Of a DNA stretch of 64,000 bases, positions 9,692-17,647 are shown piece by piece (the first letter of the stretch is position 1; every line of letters begins with the position of its first letter). This stretch comes from Roseibium aggregatum. Its GTDB lineage: Bacteria > Pseudomonadota > Alphaproteobacteria > Rhizobiales > Stappiaceae. Under the pieces are notes generated by a model. That model was not told where the DNA came from and ran no database searches. It worked only from the letters and a program-made list of their open reading frames with translations. The stretch spans positions 186,001 to 250,000 of the forward strand of contig NZ_JAEKJZ010000001.1 of NCBI RefSeq assembly GCF_017309185.1. The letters are read 5' to 3'. The position numbers and the translations under genes were made by a program.

Positions 9692-10281
9692 TCAGTTTGG
9701 GCGAAATTCGCGCGGGACTGGACGGGTCCTGGCTGTTGCTGCGCAACCGTCCCGAGGGCATGGCCTTTTTCGACCAGTCCATTCAGGGGTTCTGGCGTTC
9801 CTTCTTTGTCATAGTCCTGCTGCTTCCGGCATTCCTGGTGAGCGCGCTCGCCGAAAAGCAGTTCTATTTCTCCGAGAACATGTTTCATCCCGACTCTTTT
9901 CCGAACGGCGCCTATTGGACGGCCCAATTTGTCGGTCTGGGGCTGGACTGGATCGCTTTTCCGATCCTGCTCGCGCTGCTTGCGAAGCCGATCGGGATAT
10001 CGCACCGTTACGTCTCCTTCATCGTGGCCAGAAACTGGACAAGCCTGCTGGCCTCGATCCCCTACCTGATCATTTATCTGGCGTTCCTGCTTGGGATCAT
10101 CTCGCCGGGGATTTCCGTCCTGCTGTCCTTTTCGTGCCTGTTGGCGATCCTCTGGTATCGGTTCCTGGTGGCTCGGATCGCCCTTCAGGCGACCATAAGC
10201 CTGGCCATCGGTGTCGTGGTTCTCGACATCGTGCTGACCCTGGTCATCGCTCAACTCGCGGGTCATCTCTGGGGCGTGTGA
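9688..10281 (+). CDS. Small integral membrane protein next to dapE
   Basis: A 197-residue protein with about five membrane segments (residues 36-55, 80-100, 115-145, 140-160 and 165-190 approximately). The N-terminus, LGEIRAGLDGSWLLLRNRPEGMAFFDQS, is charged and cytoplasmic in style. I do not recognise a named function; similar small membrane proteins sit beside dapE in other alphaproteobacteria as far as I recall. Translation starts with TTG at 9688 that overlaps the dapE stop (TTGA), preceded by AAGGAG about 11 nt upstream, so it is likely translationally coupled to dapE. Confidence 0.75.
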   Translation: MISLGEIRAGLDGSWLLLRNRPEGMAFFDQSIQGFWRSFFVIVLLLPAFLVSALAEKQFYFSENMFHPDSFPNGAYWTAQFVGLGLDWIAFPILLALLAKPIGISHRYVSFIVARNWTSLLASIPYLIIYLAFLLGIISPGISVLLSFSCLLAILWYRFLVARIALQATISLAIGVVVLDIVLTLVIAQLAGHLWGV

Positions 10282-10445
10282 ATTTCTGCCTGCTGCGAAA
10301 AGCGAAATTTTTAAGAAGGTCGTTTTCTCTTTCGTGTCCCCCGGCTCTTCGCTGTCGCTTGGCCGGGGTGACGTCGAACAGGTGGTTGGTCAGGCCGGAC
10401 ACCTCGGAAAGAGGCCCGGCGATGTCCCCATCCGGCCCAAAGAAA

Positions 10446-10468
10446 AAGCCCCACCGGCGGCGGGGCTT
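10446..10468 (-). terminator. Rho-independent terminator read on the minus strand (dapD transcript)
   Basis: Stem AAGCCCC / GGGGCTT with a GC-rich loop. On the minus strand the stem is followed directly by a T-rich tract (TTTTTCTTT), the classical intrinsic terminator pattern. The only minus-strand gene entering from the right is dapD, 274 bp away; repeat copy B and a second similar hairpin lie in between. Confidence 0.7.
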
Positions 10469-10492
10469 GAGTCTGCTGACATCCCACTTACC

Positions 10493-10666
10493 GTCATTCC
10501 GGTCAGCGTGCCGCGAAGTGGCATCGCGTGAGCCGGAATCCAGAAATCAGCGCGAGCGGAAGCGAGCACCTAGTTTCGTATCTATCTGTTAATGAGCGCC
10601 TTCGGCGCGGGATATGTCTGGATTCCGGATCAGCGTTCGGCTGAAGCCTTACTTGTCCGGAATGAC
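10493..10666. repeat. Dispersed repeat, copy B (GTCATTCCGG ... CCGGAATGAC tips)
   Basis: A 174-bp element with perfect 10-bp inverted tips GTCATTCCGG and CCGGAATGAC, homologous in blocks to copy A at 5256-5440. It lies between two similar GC hairpins downstream of dapD. No coding capacity is seen. Confidence 0.8.
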
Positions 10667-10691
10667 AATCCGAGGGTTTGTCAGCTGTCGG

Positions 10692-10717
10692 AAGCCCCGC
10701 CGGTGGTGGCGGGGCTT
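10692..10717. repeat. Second AAGCCCC/GGGGCTT hairpin downstream of dapD
   Basis: A perfect stem AAGCCCCGCC / GGCGGGGCTT with a short loop, close in sequence to the terminator at 10446-10468. Unlike that one it lacks a clear T-run on either strand. It is 25 bp beyond the dapD stop. Confidence 0.6.
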
Positions 10718-10741
10718 GCAATGTCGTCCGGGTGGGACGGA

Positions 10742-11593
10742 TCAGTCGCGCAAGAGATCGTTGATGCCGGTCTTGGAGCGGGTCTTCTCGTCGACGGTTT
10801 TCACGATCACCGCGCAGTAGAGGCTCGGGGCGGGTTCGCCGTTGCCCATCGTGCCCGTTGCCGGCATGGTTCCCGAAACGACCACGGAATAGGGCGGCAC
10901 TTCGCCGTAGAAGATCTCGCCGGTCGCGCGATTGACGATACGGGTCGACTGGCCGATGTAGACCCCCATGCCCAGGACCGAGCCTTCGCGCACGATGCAG
11001 CCCTCGACCACCTCGGAGCGGGCGCCGATGAAACAGTTGTCCTCGATGATCACGGGCCCGGCCTGAAGCGGCTCCAGAACCCCGCCGATGCCGACGCCGC
11101 CGGACAGATGCACGTTCTTGCCGATCTGGGCGCAGGAGCCCACCGTGGCCCAGGTGTCGACCATGGTGCCTTCATCCACATAAGCGCCGAGATTGACGAA
11201 GGACGGCATCAGGACGACGCCCTTGCCGATGAAGGCGGAGCGGCGCACGGTGCAGTTCGGCACGGCCCGGAAGCCGGCTTCCTCGAAATCGACGCCGCGC
11301 CAGCCGTCGAACTTGGACGGCACCTTGTCCCACCAGGCCGCGTCGCCCGGACCGCCCTTGATGACTTCCATCGCATTGAGGCGGAAAGACAGAAGCACGG
11401 CTTTCTTCGCCCATTGGTTGACGACCCAGTCCCCGTCCTTTTTCTCGGCAACGCGGAGCTGGCCGCGGTCGAGAAGGTTCAGTGCGGTTTCGACCGCATC
11501 GCGGACCTCGCCGGTGGTGCTGGTGCCGATGGCGTCGCGGTCGTCGAAAGCCGCATCGATGGTCTTGGACAGGGAGGCGAGATCGTGGTTCAT
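10742..11593 (-). CDS. dapD: 2,3,4,5-tetrahydropyridine-2,6-dicarboxylate N-succinyltransferase
   Basis: DapD succinylates tetrahydrodipicolinate in the lysine/diaminopimelate pathway. The 283-residue product starts [20 protein letters not shown] and has the [10 protein letters not shown] segment followed by the left-handed beta-helix built of hexapeptide repeats from about residue 105 to 240 ([18 protein letters not shown], then [26 protein letters not shown]). The frame is open nine codons further up (11620), but the ATG at 11593 matches the usual N-terminus. In related genomes dapD sits next to the argB-HAD genes; here the iron-uptake block separates them. Confidence 0.95.
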   Translation of the reverse strand: MNHDLASLSKTIDAAFDDRDAIGTSTTGEVRDAVETALNLLDRGQLRVAEKKDGDWVVNQWAKKAVLLSFRLNAMEVIKGGPGDAAWWDKVPSKFDGWRGVDFEEAGFRAVPNCTVRRSAFIGKGVVLMPSFVNLGAYVDEGTMVDTWATVGSCAQIGKNVHLSGGVGIGGVLEPLQAGPVIIEDNCFIGARSEVVEGCIVREGSVLGMGVYIGQSTRIVNRATGEIFYGEVPPYSVVVSGTMPATGTMGNGEPAPSLYCAVIVKTVDEKTRSKTGINDLLRD

Positions 11594-11856
11594 CGGGAAA
11601 AAGGTCTCCGGCGTTGTCAAATCAAGGGCGGACCTAATCGTGCGGACCGCGACCTGTCAAGGTTCCCGAAAGGCGGTGGCGGGCAGGTTTTCGCCGTCCC
11701 GCTGCGTCATGGCGGAGGTTTGGAGGGCCGTTCGATGCAGGGCAGGGCTCCGAGGGTTGAGGGATACTAAACTTTGTGTTGCCTACAAACGTCATTTTTT
11801 CGAGCCGCGATCGGCGTTAGGTGAACACGACCGACATTCGCATAGAGGCTGGCACC

Positions 11857-12762
11857 GTGGAATTATGGATCCCTATCACCGTCTTCGCCGCGTTCTGCCA
11901 GAACCTGCGCACGGCGATGCAAAAGCACCTGAAGGGCAAGCTCGGCACGACCGGGGCAACCTTTGTCCGGTTCGGCTACGGATTTCCCTTCGCGGTTCTC
12001 TATCTGCTCGTTCTGCATTTTTTCTTTCAGCAGCCGGTTCCGCTGCCGAATGCGACCATGCTGATCGCCGGCGTGCTTGGCGGCATCGCGCAGATCGTCG
12101 CGACCTTCCTGCTGATCCATCTTTTTTCGTTCCGCAATTTCGCGGTCGGTACGGCCTACTCGAAAACCGAACCGATCCAGGCGGCCCTGTTCGGCTTCCT
12201 GGTCCTGGGGGAACATATCTCCCTGACCGCGGGCGTGTGCATCCTGATCGGCATCACCGGCGTCATCGTTATTTCCCTGGCGCGCGTCCCTCTCTCCCTG
12301 GCCGCCATCCGCAATTCCCTTGCCGGAAAGCCGGCCCTGATCGGTCTGGCCTCCGCCGCCTTTTTCGGCGCCTCCGCCGTGGCCTACCGGACGGCGTCCA
12401 TTTCGCTCGAAGGCACCGGGGTCGCCATGCAGGCGGCCACCGCGCTCGTCTATGCGACGGCCTTGCAGACCCTGGTCATGGCGCTCTGGATGGTTCTGCG
12501 CGAGCCGGATCAGCTGAAGGCAAGCCTTGCCAACTGGCGCAGCGCCGTCTGGGTCGGGGCCTCCGGCATTGCGGGTTCCGTCGGCTGGTTCACCGCCATG
12601 ACTCTCCAGAATGTCGCCTACGTCCGGGCGCTCGCCCAGATCGAACTGGTCTTCACCTTCCTGGCGTCCTGGCTGGTCTTCAAGGAAACCATCGCGCGCT
12701 CCGAAATCGCCGGCTGCGTGCTGATCGTGTTGGCGGTGCTCGGGATTATTCTGCTGGGGTGA
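11857..12762 (+). CDS. EamA/DMT superfamily permease
   Basis: About 301 residues with ten hydrophobic helices in two repeats, the drug/metabolite transporter fold. The first EamA half includes FSFRNFAVGTAYSKTEPIQAALFGFLVLGE near residue 95-125, the second ends GWFTAMTLQNVAYVRALAQIELVFTFLASWLVFKE, both typical. The frame opens with GTG at 11821; a second GTG at 11857 has AGAGG 8 nt upstream and gives MELWIPITVFAAF, which I judge more likely. Substrate unknown. Divergent from dapD. Confidence 0.85.
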   Translation: MELWIPITVFAAFCQNLRTAMQKHLKGKLGTTGATFVRFGYGFPFAVLYLLVLHFFFQQPVPLPNATMLIAGVLGGIAQIVATFLLIHLFSFRNFAVGTAYSKTEPIQAALFGFLVLGEHISLTAGVCILIGITGVIVISLARVPLSLAAIRNSLAGKPALIGLASAAFFGASAVAYRTASISLEGTGVAMQAATALVYATALQTLVMALWMVLREPDQLKASLANWRSAVWVGASGIAGSVGWFTAMTLQNVAYVRALAQIELVFTFLASWLVFKETIARSEIAGCVLIVLAVLGIILLG

Positions 12763-12820
12763 ACGTGGCGCAGGTGAGGGCGCGGGCCGGTGGTCAAGGC
12801 ATCGGCGACGTTTGCCTGGA

Positions 12821-13777
12821 TCACTCGTTCAGTATGATAAGCGGGCCTACCTTGGTGGAAGACAGGCCGAGTGCCTGCTCAAGGAAATTGAGTGCCGCGG
12901 AGGTGTCGGAGATGGCGATGGTGCCGCTTATTCTCCGGCGGGCCAGGCTGCTCCCGGCAATAAAGATCTTGCCGGAAAAATGCCGTTCAAGTTCCTCGAC
13001 CACGAGTGAGAGCGGTTCATTGTCAAGGACGAGTAATCCACGGCGCCATGCCAGGACGGCTGCCTCACTCTTCATGCTGATGTCGCTGACCCCATTGGCG
13101 AGACTGTAACCGATACGCTCTCCCTCGTTTAGACGAACCTTGGTCTGTTCAGGATCATCGAGTTCGACCAGAACCGCATTGTGTGTCACGGTTACTTCAG
13201 TTTCGTCCCCCCCGCGGCGGATGTCGAAGGCGGTCCCCAGGGCGGTAACTTGCGTATCGCCGGCTTCAACGCTAAACGGCCGTTCCGGATCGGGGGCGAC
13301 TTCGAAGAAAGCTTCGCCCCGAAGGAGCCGGATGTTTCTGTCCTGCTCCGAATAGTCGAAAGCGATCGCCGATCCCGCGTTCATGTAGATGGTCGATCCG
13401 TCTTCAAGTTCGATGACAGGCAGTTCCGCCACCCCGGAAATGACATCCGCCTGCAACCGCATCGGCCCGTCAAGGTAAAGAAAGGCACCCGCGATCAGCG
13501 CGAGCCCAAGCAATGTGCCTGCGGCGGTTTTTCCCCGTCCCGCCGGCTGTGCCTCAAAGTTGCTTAGTCCGGGATCGGACTTGATGGCCGTGCGGGCTTC
13601 GCCAAGCAATCGCTCGGCCGTGTCGTAAGCGCGGCGGTTTTCTGGATCGGATCCCAGCCACGCATGAAACAGCCGAAGGTCCTCGTCGGAGAGTTCTGTT
13701 TCGCGGTTTCGCAAAACCCAATCCGCAGCCTCCTGATGACGCTTGCGCTGCGCATGCGTCAGTCGCCTCTTCGCCAT
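12821..13777 (-). CDS. FecR family sigma factor regulator (anti-sigma factor)
   Basis: About 318 residues. The N-terminal cytoplasmic part (1-70) contains AADWVLRNRETELSDEDLRLFHAWLGSDPENRRAYD, the FecR N-terminal domain that binds the ECF sigma factor. One membrane segment follows at about 93-110. The periplasmic part carries the FecR domain with LEDGSTIYMNAGSAIAFDYSEQDRNIRLLRGEAFFEVAPD near 125-170, and ends with an STN-like segment containing LERHFSGKIFIAG. It transmits the signal of loaded receptor to the sigma factor. The ATG at 13777 has GGGAGAGG just upstream. It lies 218 bp after the sigma-factor gene, separated by an inverted-repeat element. Confidence 0.93.
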   Translation of the reverse strand: MAKRRLTHAQRKRHQEAADWVLRNRETELSDEDLRLFHAWLGSDPENRRAYDTAERLLGEARTAIKSDPGLSNFEAQPAGRGKTAAGTLLGLALIAGAFLYLDGPMRLQADVISGVAELPVIELEDGSTIYMNAGSAIAFDYSEQDRNIRLLRGEAFFEVAPDPERPFSVEAGDTQVTALGTAFDIRRGGDETEVTVTHNAVLVELDDPEQTKVRLNEGERIGYSLANGVSDISMKSEAAVLAWRRGLLVLDNEPLSLVVEELERHFSGKIFIAGSSLARRRISGTIAISDTSAALNFLEQALGLSSTKVGPLIILNE

Positions 13778-13842
13778 GACCTCTCCCAAGAGTTTCCTGT
13801 CTCACCCTATAGACGAATAAGCCGGGCGAATTGGGACCCGTG

Positions 13843-13996
13843 GGGTACGGCCCCGTTAAATTCAGTTGTCACGATCGGGCCGCGGAGAGCCGCTTCAAAG
13901 CCTTCGCACCATGTGCCAGCCGCGGTTACGCGGGCGTTTCCTTGCTCTTCTTTTTCGGGTTGACGCCGGTAGGCTGAATTTGATGGAGCCGTACCC
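13843..13996. repeat. Inverted-repeat-bounded element between sigma factor and FecR genes
   Basis: Arms 13843-13865 and 13974-13996 are 23-bp inverted repeats matching at 20 positions (outer GGGTACGGC and inner AAATTCAG perfect). They enclose 108 bp without coding signs. The right arm touches the stop codon of the sigma-factor gene. It could be a miniature mobile element or a large mRNA stem between the two genes. Confidence 0.7.
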
Positions 13997-14547
13997 TAGT
14001 CCATTTGCAGAAGGCAATCGAGGCAATGTGTGAGAGCCCTGCGCAAATGCCTGTCGACCATATTCCGGGAAATATTGAGCCTGGCGGCAATCTCATCGGG
14101 GGTGAGATGATGCAGCCGGTGCAGAATAAAGACGGCGCGCCGACGAACCGGAAGTTCGCCTATCGCCTCGCAAAGAACACGGAGCCGCGCCTCGGTCTCC
14201 AGCCTGTTGTCCGGGGCTTCCGAACTCGCGGGGACCTGATGGACCTCCTGTTCCATGGAGGTAAACAAACGGGCTTCAAACTGTTCGCGCCGGTAGCGGT
14301 CGATGCCGAGATTGACCGCCGCGCGGCACAGAAACGCCTTGATGGATCTCTTGTCGCGCAGCACCTCTGGCTGGGACGAGAGTTTGATGTAGAGGTCATG
14401 AACGATGTCGAGCGCGCTGTTTTGAGAAGGGCTGCGGCGTCCGACCGCCTTCGCGACGTCGCTGTAGTAAGCTTCGATTGCGCGGTTCAGCAACTCATTG
14501 CCGTCGGGCTCGGCGCTGTCGGGCATCGTATCTGACAAGCCAGTCAT
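13996..14547 (-). CDS. ECF RNA polymerase sigma factor, FecI-like
   Basis: The 183-residue product has sigma region 2 (DIVHDLYIKLSSQPEVLRDKRSIKAFLCRAAVNLGIDRYRRE, residues about 47-90) and region 4 (AIGELPVRRRAVFILHRLHHLTPDEIAARLNISRNMVDRHLRRAL, about 128-172), with no regions 1.1 or 3, as in ECF sigma factors of the iron-starvation FecI type. It should direct RNA polymerase to the TonB-receptor promoter when the FecR protein relays a signal from the STN domain of the receptor at 18671-21070. Unusually it lies downstream of the transporter genes rather than upstream of the receptor. Confidence 0.92.
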   Translation of the reverse strand: MTGLSDTMPDSAEPDGNELLNRAIEAYYSDVAKAVGRRSPSQNSALDIVHDLYIKLSSQPEVLRDKRSIKAFLCRAAVNLGIDRYRREQFEARLFTSMEQEVHQVPASSEAPDNRLETEARLRVLCEAIGELPVRRRAVFILHRLHHLTPDEIAARLNISRNMVDRHLRRALTHCLDCLLQMD

Positions 14548-14610
14548 AGCTCTCTTTTACCCAGGTTCACACCGGTACGCTGCGAGCGACGGCAAGTTTG
14601 GAGGGTTTGA

Positions 14611-14690
14611 TTTCCCTAGTGGAAACTGCGTAGAAATTCTAGGTGGATTTGGAAAAGGTGTGCAACAACAATATGTTGGAAACATTCCAA
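14611..14690. promoter_or_regulatory. Cluster of four palindromes upstream of the sigma-factor gene
   Basis: Four inverted repeats lie within 80 bp: TTTCCCTAGTGGAAA (14611-14625), TAGAAATTCTA (14631-14641), CAACAATATGTTG (14666-14678) and TTGGAAACATTCCAA (14676-14690). The last has the TTxGAA-N3-TTCxAA layout of the iron-control elements bound by Irr/Fur-type regulators in alphaproteobacteria. Position, 64-143 bp before the sigma-factor start, suits promoter control by iron. Binding protein is inference. Confidence 0.45.
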
Positions 14691-14810
14691 TTCGGAGACG
14701 CAGCGGGGTTAAACAGGAGTGTAATATTCATGTTTATATCTGATATCATTGCATTATTTGAAATCGCCGGTTTCGACTGAACTTTCCGCCCTTCCCGGAA
14801 ATGTTTCGGG

Positions 14811-14830
14811 ATGTTGCGTCATTGCAACAT
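14811..14830. repeat. Inverted repeat after the ABC ATPase gene
   Basis: ATGTTGC (14811-14817) and GCAACAT (14824-14830) form a perfect 7-bp stem with a 6-nt loop, 19 bp past the ATPase stop on the minus strand. No T-run follows, so it is either a weak terminator or an operator. Confidence 0.4.
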
Positions 14831-14848
14831 GTCCGCAGGATGCGGGGT

Positions 14849-15658
14849 CTATGGACGCCGCCGCACCGGAATGCACATCGGGGTTTGGGTTAAGGGATCC
14901 GGAACAATGATGGATTCCACGTCAAAGACCTCCCGGACAATCTCAACGGTCATCACTTCGGCGGGTGGAGCCGAGGCAACTATCCGGCCAGCTTTCAGCA
15001 TCACCATATGGTCGGCATACCGGGCGGCCTGGTTCAGATCGTGAAGAACCGTCACGACCGTTTTTCCCATGGTTCGCACCAGGCTCGAGGCCAATTCCAT
15101 GACTTCGATCTGATGGGCGAGATCGAGGTATGTCGTCGGCTCGTCCAGAAGGAGGATCGGTGTCTCCTGAGCGAGTGTCATTGCGATCCAGGCGCGTTGC
15201 CTTTGCCCTCCGGACAATTGGTCTACGGGCCGGTCTCCGAGTTCCGTCATACCGGTCAGCGAGAGCGCTCTGTCGCAGGCGGCGGTGTCCTTTTCCGACC
15301 AGCGTGCAAACAGCGGACGGTGCGGATAGCGGCCCTGCCGTGCAAGATCCAGCACGGTGAGCCCTTCCGGCGCCACCGGTCCCTGGGCCAGGACGCCGAC
15401 CTGCAGGGCGACCTCGCGCGTTGTGAACCGTGAAATCGACCGGCCATCGAGCAGAACCGAACCGTGGGTCGGACTGAGCAATCCGGAAAGAGCCCGCAAC
15501 AGAGTCGATTTCCCGCTGCCGTTCGGACCTGTCAGGGCCGTCAAGGCTCCGGAGGGAATTGACAGGTTCAGGTTGTCGACAACGAGCGCGGAGCTGTAGG
15601 CGACGGAAAGCCCTTTCGTTTCCAGGCAGAGGGTTTCGCAGTCCTCAGGCCGCGGCAT
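14849..15658 (-). CDS. Ferric-siderophore ABC transporter ATP-binding protein (FecE/FhuC type)
   Basis: A 269-residue ABC ATPase: Walker A GPNGSGKSTLLRALSGLL (about residues 40-57), Q-loop in VGVLAQGP, signature LSGGQRQRAWIAM, Walker B ILLLDEPTTYLDL followed by the H-loop in VLHDLNQAARYADHM. The TTYLD sequence and the overall pattern are typical of iron-siderophore/B12 importers. The ATG at 15658 overlaps the end of the permease gene by 14 bp; a longer frame starts at 15685. Last gene of the receptor-SBP-permease-permease-ATPase run. Confidence 0.93.
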   Translation of the reverse strand: MPRPEDCETLCLETKGLSVAYSSALVVDNLNLSIPSGALTALTGPNGSGKSTLLRALSGLLSPTHGSVLLDGRSISRFTTREVALQVGVLAQGPVAPEGLTVLDLARQGRYPHRPLFARWSEKDTAACDRALSLTGMTELGDRPVDQLSGGQRQRAWIAMTLAQETPILLLDEPTTYLDLAHQIEVMELASSLVRTMGKTVVTVLHDLNQAARYADHMVMLKAGRIVASAPPAEVMTVEIVREVFDVESIIVPDPLTQTPMCIPVRRRP

Positions 15659-16631
15659 TGCGATGCCTCCATAACAGAAAACCAAAGAAAGGCGCCCCGA
15701 TCAGGGCGGTGACTATACCGGCGGGCACCTGGACCGGTGCCAGGACTGCACGCCCCAGGAAATCGGCTGCCGGGACAAGAAGAGCGCCAACGAGTGCGCA
15801 GACCGGCAGGACCTTGGCGTGCATCGGTCCGACGAGCCGGCGGGCGAGATGCGGCGCCACCAGTCCGATGAACGCGATCAGACCCGTGGCCGCAACGGCT
15901 GCGCCCGAGATAAGTGCACAAAGCACAATCATCATGGCGCGCACCAGATCGACCCGTTGCCCGAGGCCGAGGGCGGCGGTGTCTCCGAAGCGGACAAGGT
16001 CGAGCTGGCGAAACGACGCGAACGTCAGCACAAAAGGTGGGAAGAGCCAGAGAGCCAGCATCCGCACGTCATGCCAATCGGCATGATAGACGCTGCCGGT
16101 AAGCCATATCAGGGCCCGCTGAACATCGGTGATCGCGCCGAAGGCGGTCAGGGTGGTGGTCGCCGCCCCCGCGAGCGAACCAAGGCCGATTCCGATGAGA
16201 ACGATGCGCAGTGAAGACGTTCCGTTCCGCCAGGACAGGAGGTAGATGGCAAGGGCCATTGCGCTCGATCCGACAAACCCGGCGGGCGGAGCGAGATAGG
16301 CTGGAGCGTTTTTCAGGCCGACAAGAACAATCATGACCCCAAGAGCGGCACCGGCGTTGATCCCGAGGATGCCGGGCTCCGCGAGCGGATTGCGCATGAT
16401 GGCCTGTGTTATCGCCCCGGCGACCGCGAAGGCGGCTCCCGCGAGGATGCCGAGGGCCAGTCTTGGCATCCGCAGACCGACAACGATCATCTCGACATGG
16501 GGCGGCGCTTCCGCCGGCCGCAACAGGAGAGCAAGGAGCTCGCCGGGAGGGACCGGATAATCGCCCCAGGCCAGTCCGGCCACCGCCACAATCGTGAGAA
16601 GTCCCAGGAGCGTAGTGACAACGCGCGTCAT
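15645..16631 (-). CDS. Iron-siderophore ABC transporter permease (FecCD family, second subunit)
   Basis: The 328-residue protein has about nine to ten membrane helices and the FecCD landmarks: LRMPRLALGILAGAAFAVAGAITQ near residue 50-73, then RNPLAEPGILGINAGAALGV, and late GLIAFIGLVAPHLARRLVG. The ATG at 16631 overlaps the previous permease stop by 4 bp (ATGA), indicating coupling. The two different permeases probably form the heterodimeric membrane channel. Confidence 0.92.
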   Translation of the reverse strand: MTRVVTTLLGLLTIVAVAGLAWGDYPVPPGELLALLLRPAEAPPHVEMIVVGLRMPRLALGILAGAAFAVAGAITQAIMRNPLAEPGILGINAGAALGVMIVLVGLKNAPAYLAPPAGFVGSSAMALAIYLLSWRNGTSSLRIVLIGIGLGSLAGAATTTLTAFGAITDVQRALIWLTGSVYHADWHDVRMLALWLFPPFVLTFASFRQLDLVRFGDTAALGLGQRVDLVRAMMIVLCALISGAAVAATGLIAFIGLVAPHLARRLVGPMHAKVLPVCALVGALLVPAADFLGRAVLAPVQVPAGIVTALIGAPFFGFLLWRHRNAAA

Positions 16632-17647
16632 GAGCGTCCCCACGGACTTGTTCGGGCCAGCCAGATGAAAAAAGGTGCACCGATTGTTGCCATGGTGACT
16701 CCGACGGGAAAACTTTGGCTGGCGAACAGCAGACGGCTCAAGGTATCGGCCGACAGGACAAGGAATGCGCCGCCTGCGGCGGCAAAGGGGATGATCCATT
16801 TGTAATCCGTGCCGACGGTCAATCGGACAATATGCGGCACGATGAGCCCCACAAAGCCGATGGGTCCAGCCAGGGCTACGGCGCTTCCTGCCAGCAAAAT
16901 CACGATGACGGCAGCCACACCGCGCCAGAAGACGGGGTTTTGTCCGAGTGACCTGGATACATCGGCGCCAAGGCTCAGGACCGTGAGCTGTCGCGGAAAA
17001 ACGAGAGCTGCCGCAAGGCCGGCAAGCATGTAGGGGGCGACAGCGCGGACCTCGTCCATCGTGCGGCCGGTGAGGGACCCGGCGGTCCAGAGGCGGACGC
17101 TGTCGAGCGTGCTGCGGTCCATGATGAGGAAGGCGGTCGTGAGAGACGTTAGAAAAGCCGTAAGGACCGCCCCTGCCAGAACCAGTTTGACCGGCGTGCC
17201 ACTCATGGGGCCGGTCGATCCGAACAGGGAGACCAGTACGGCGGCTGCGCCCGCACCTGCGAATGCTGTCCACACGAGAGACCCCTGTGCGCCGGTCCCG
17301 AAAACACTCATGGTGAAAACAACGGCGAATGCGGCGCCCGCGTTGATCCCAAGTAGGCCCGGAGAGGCCAGGGGATTGTTCGTTATCGCCTGCATGATCG
17401 CGCCGGCAATCGCAAGGGCGCCGCCGACAAGCAGTCCGGCCAGGACCCGTGGCAAGCGGACTGCGGCGACCACCAGATGGTCTCTGGAGCCGTCAAAGGC
17501 GAAGATTGCGTTTATTATGCTGTCCAAAGGCAGCACGGTCGCGCCGAGGCTGACCGACCAAATGGCGGCAAGCGGCAGAAGGCAGCACAGTGTAACGAGA
17601 GCGATCAGACGAAGACGGTCCGCTCCCACCGGGACCCTGGTACTCAT
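16628..17647 (-). CDS. Iron-siderophore ABC transporter permease (FecCD family, first subunit)
   Basis: The 339-residue protein has the FecCD-type pattern: VRLPRVLAGLLVGGALAIAGAIMQ, TNNPLASPGLLGINAGAAFAVV near residues 88-110, and ALAGPIGFVGLIVPHIVRL near 260-280. About nine to ten membrane helices. Its start overlaps the binding-protein stop and its stop overlaps the next permease start, so the genes are tightly coupled. Confidence 0.92.
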   Translation of the reverse strand: MSTRVPVGADRLRLIALVTLCCLLPLAAIWSVSLGATVLPLDSIINAIFAFDGSRDHLVVAAVRLPRVLAGLLVGGALAIAGAIMQAITNNPLASPGLLGINAGAAFAVVFTMSVFGTGAQGSLVWTAFAGAGAAAVLVSLFGSTGPMSGTPVKLVLAGAVLTAFLTSLTTAFLIMDRSTLDSVRLWTAGSLTGRTMDEVRAVAPYMLAGLAAALVFPRQLTVLSLGADVSRSLGQNPVFWRGVAAVIVILLAGSAVALAGPIGFVGLIVPHIVRLTVGTDYKWIIPFAAAGGAFLVLSADTLSRLLFASQSFPVGVTMATIGAPFFIWLARTSPWGRS

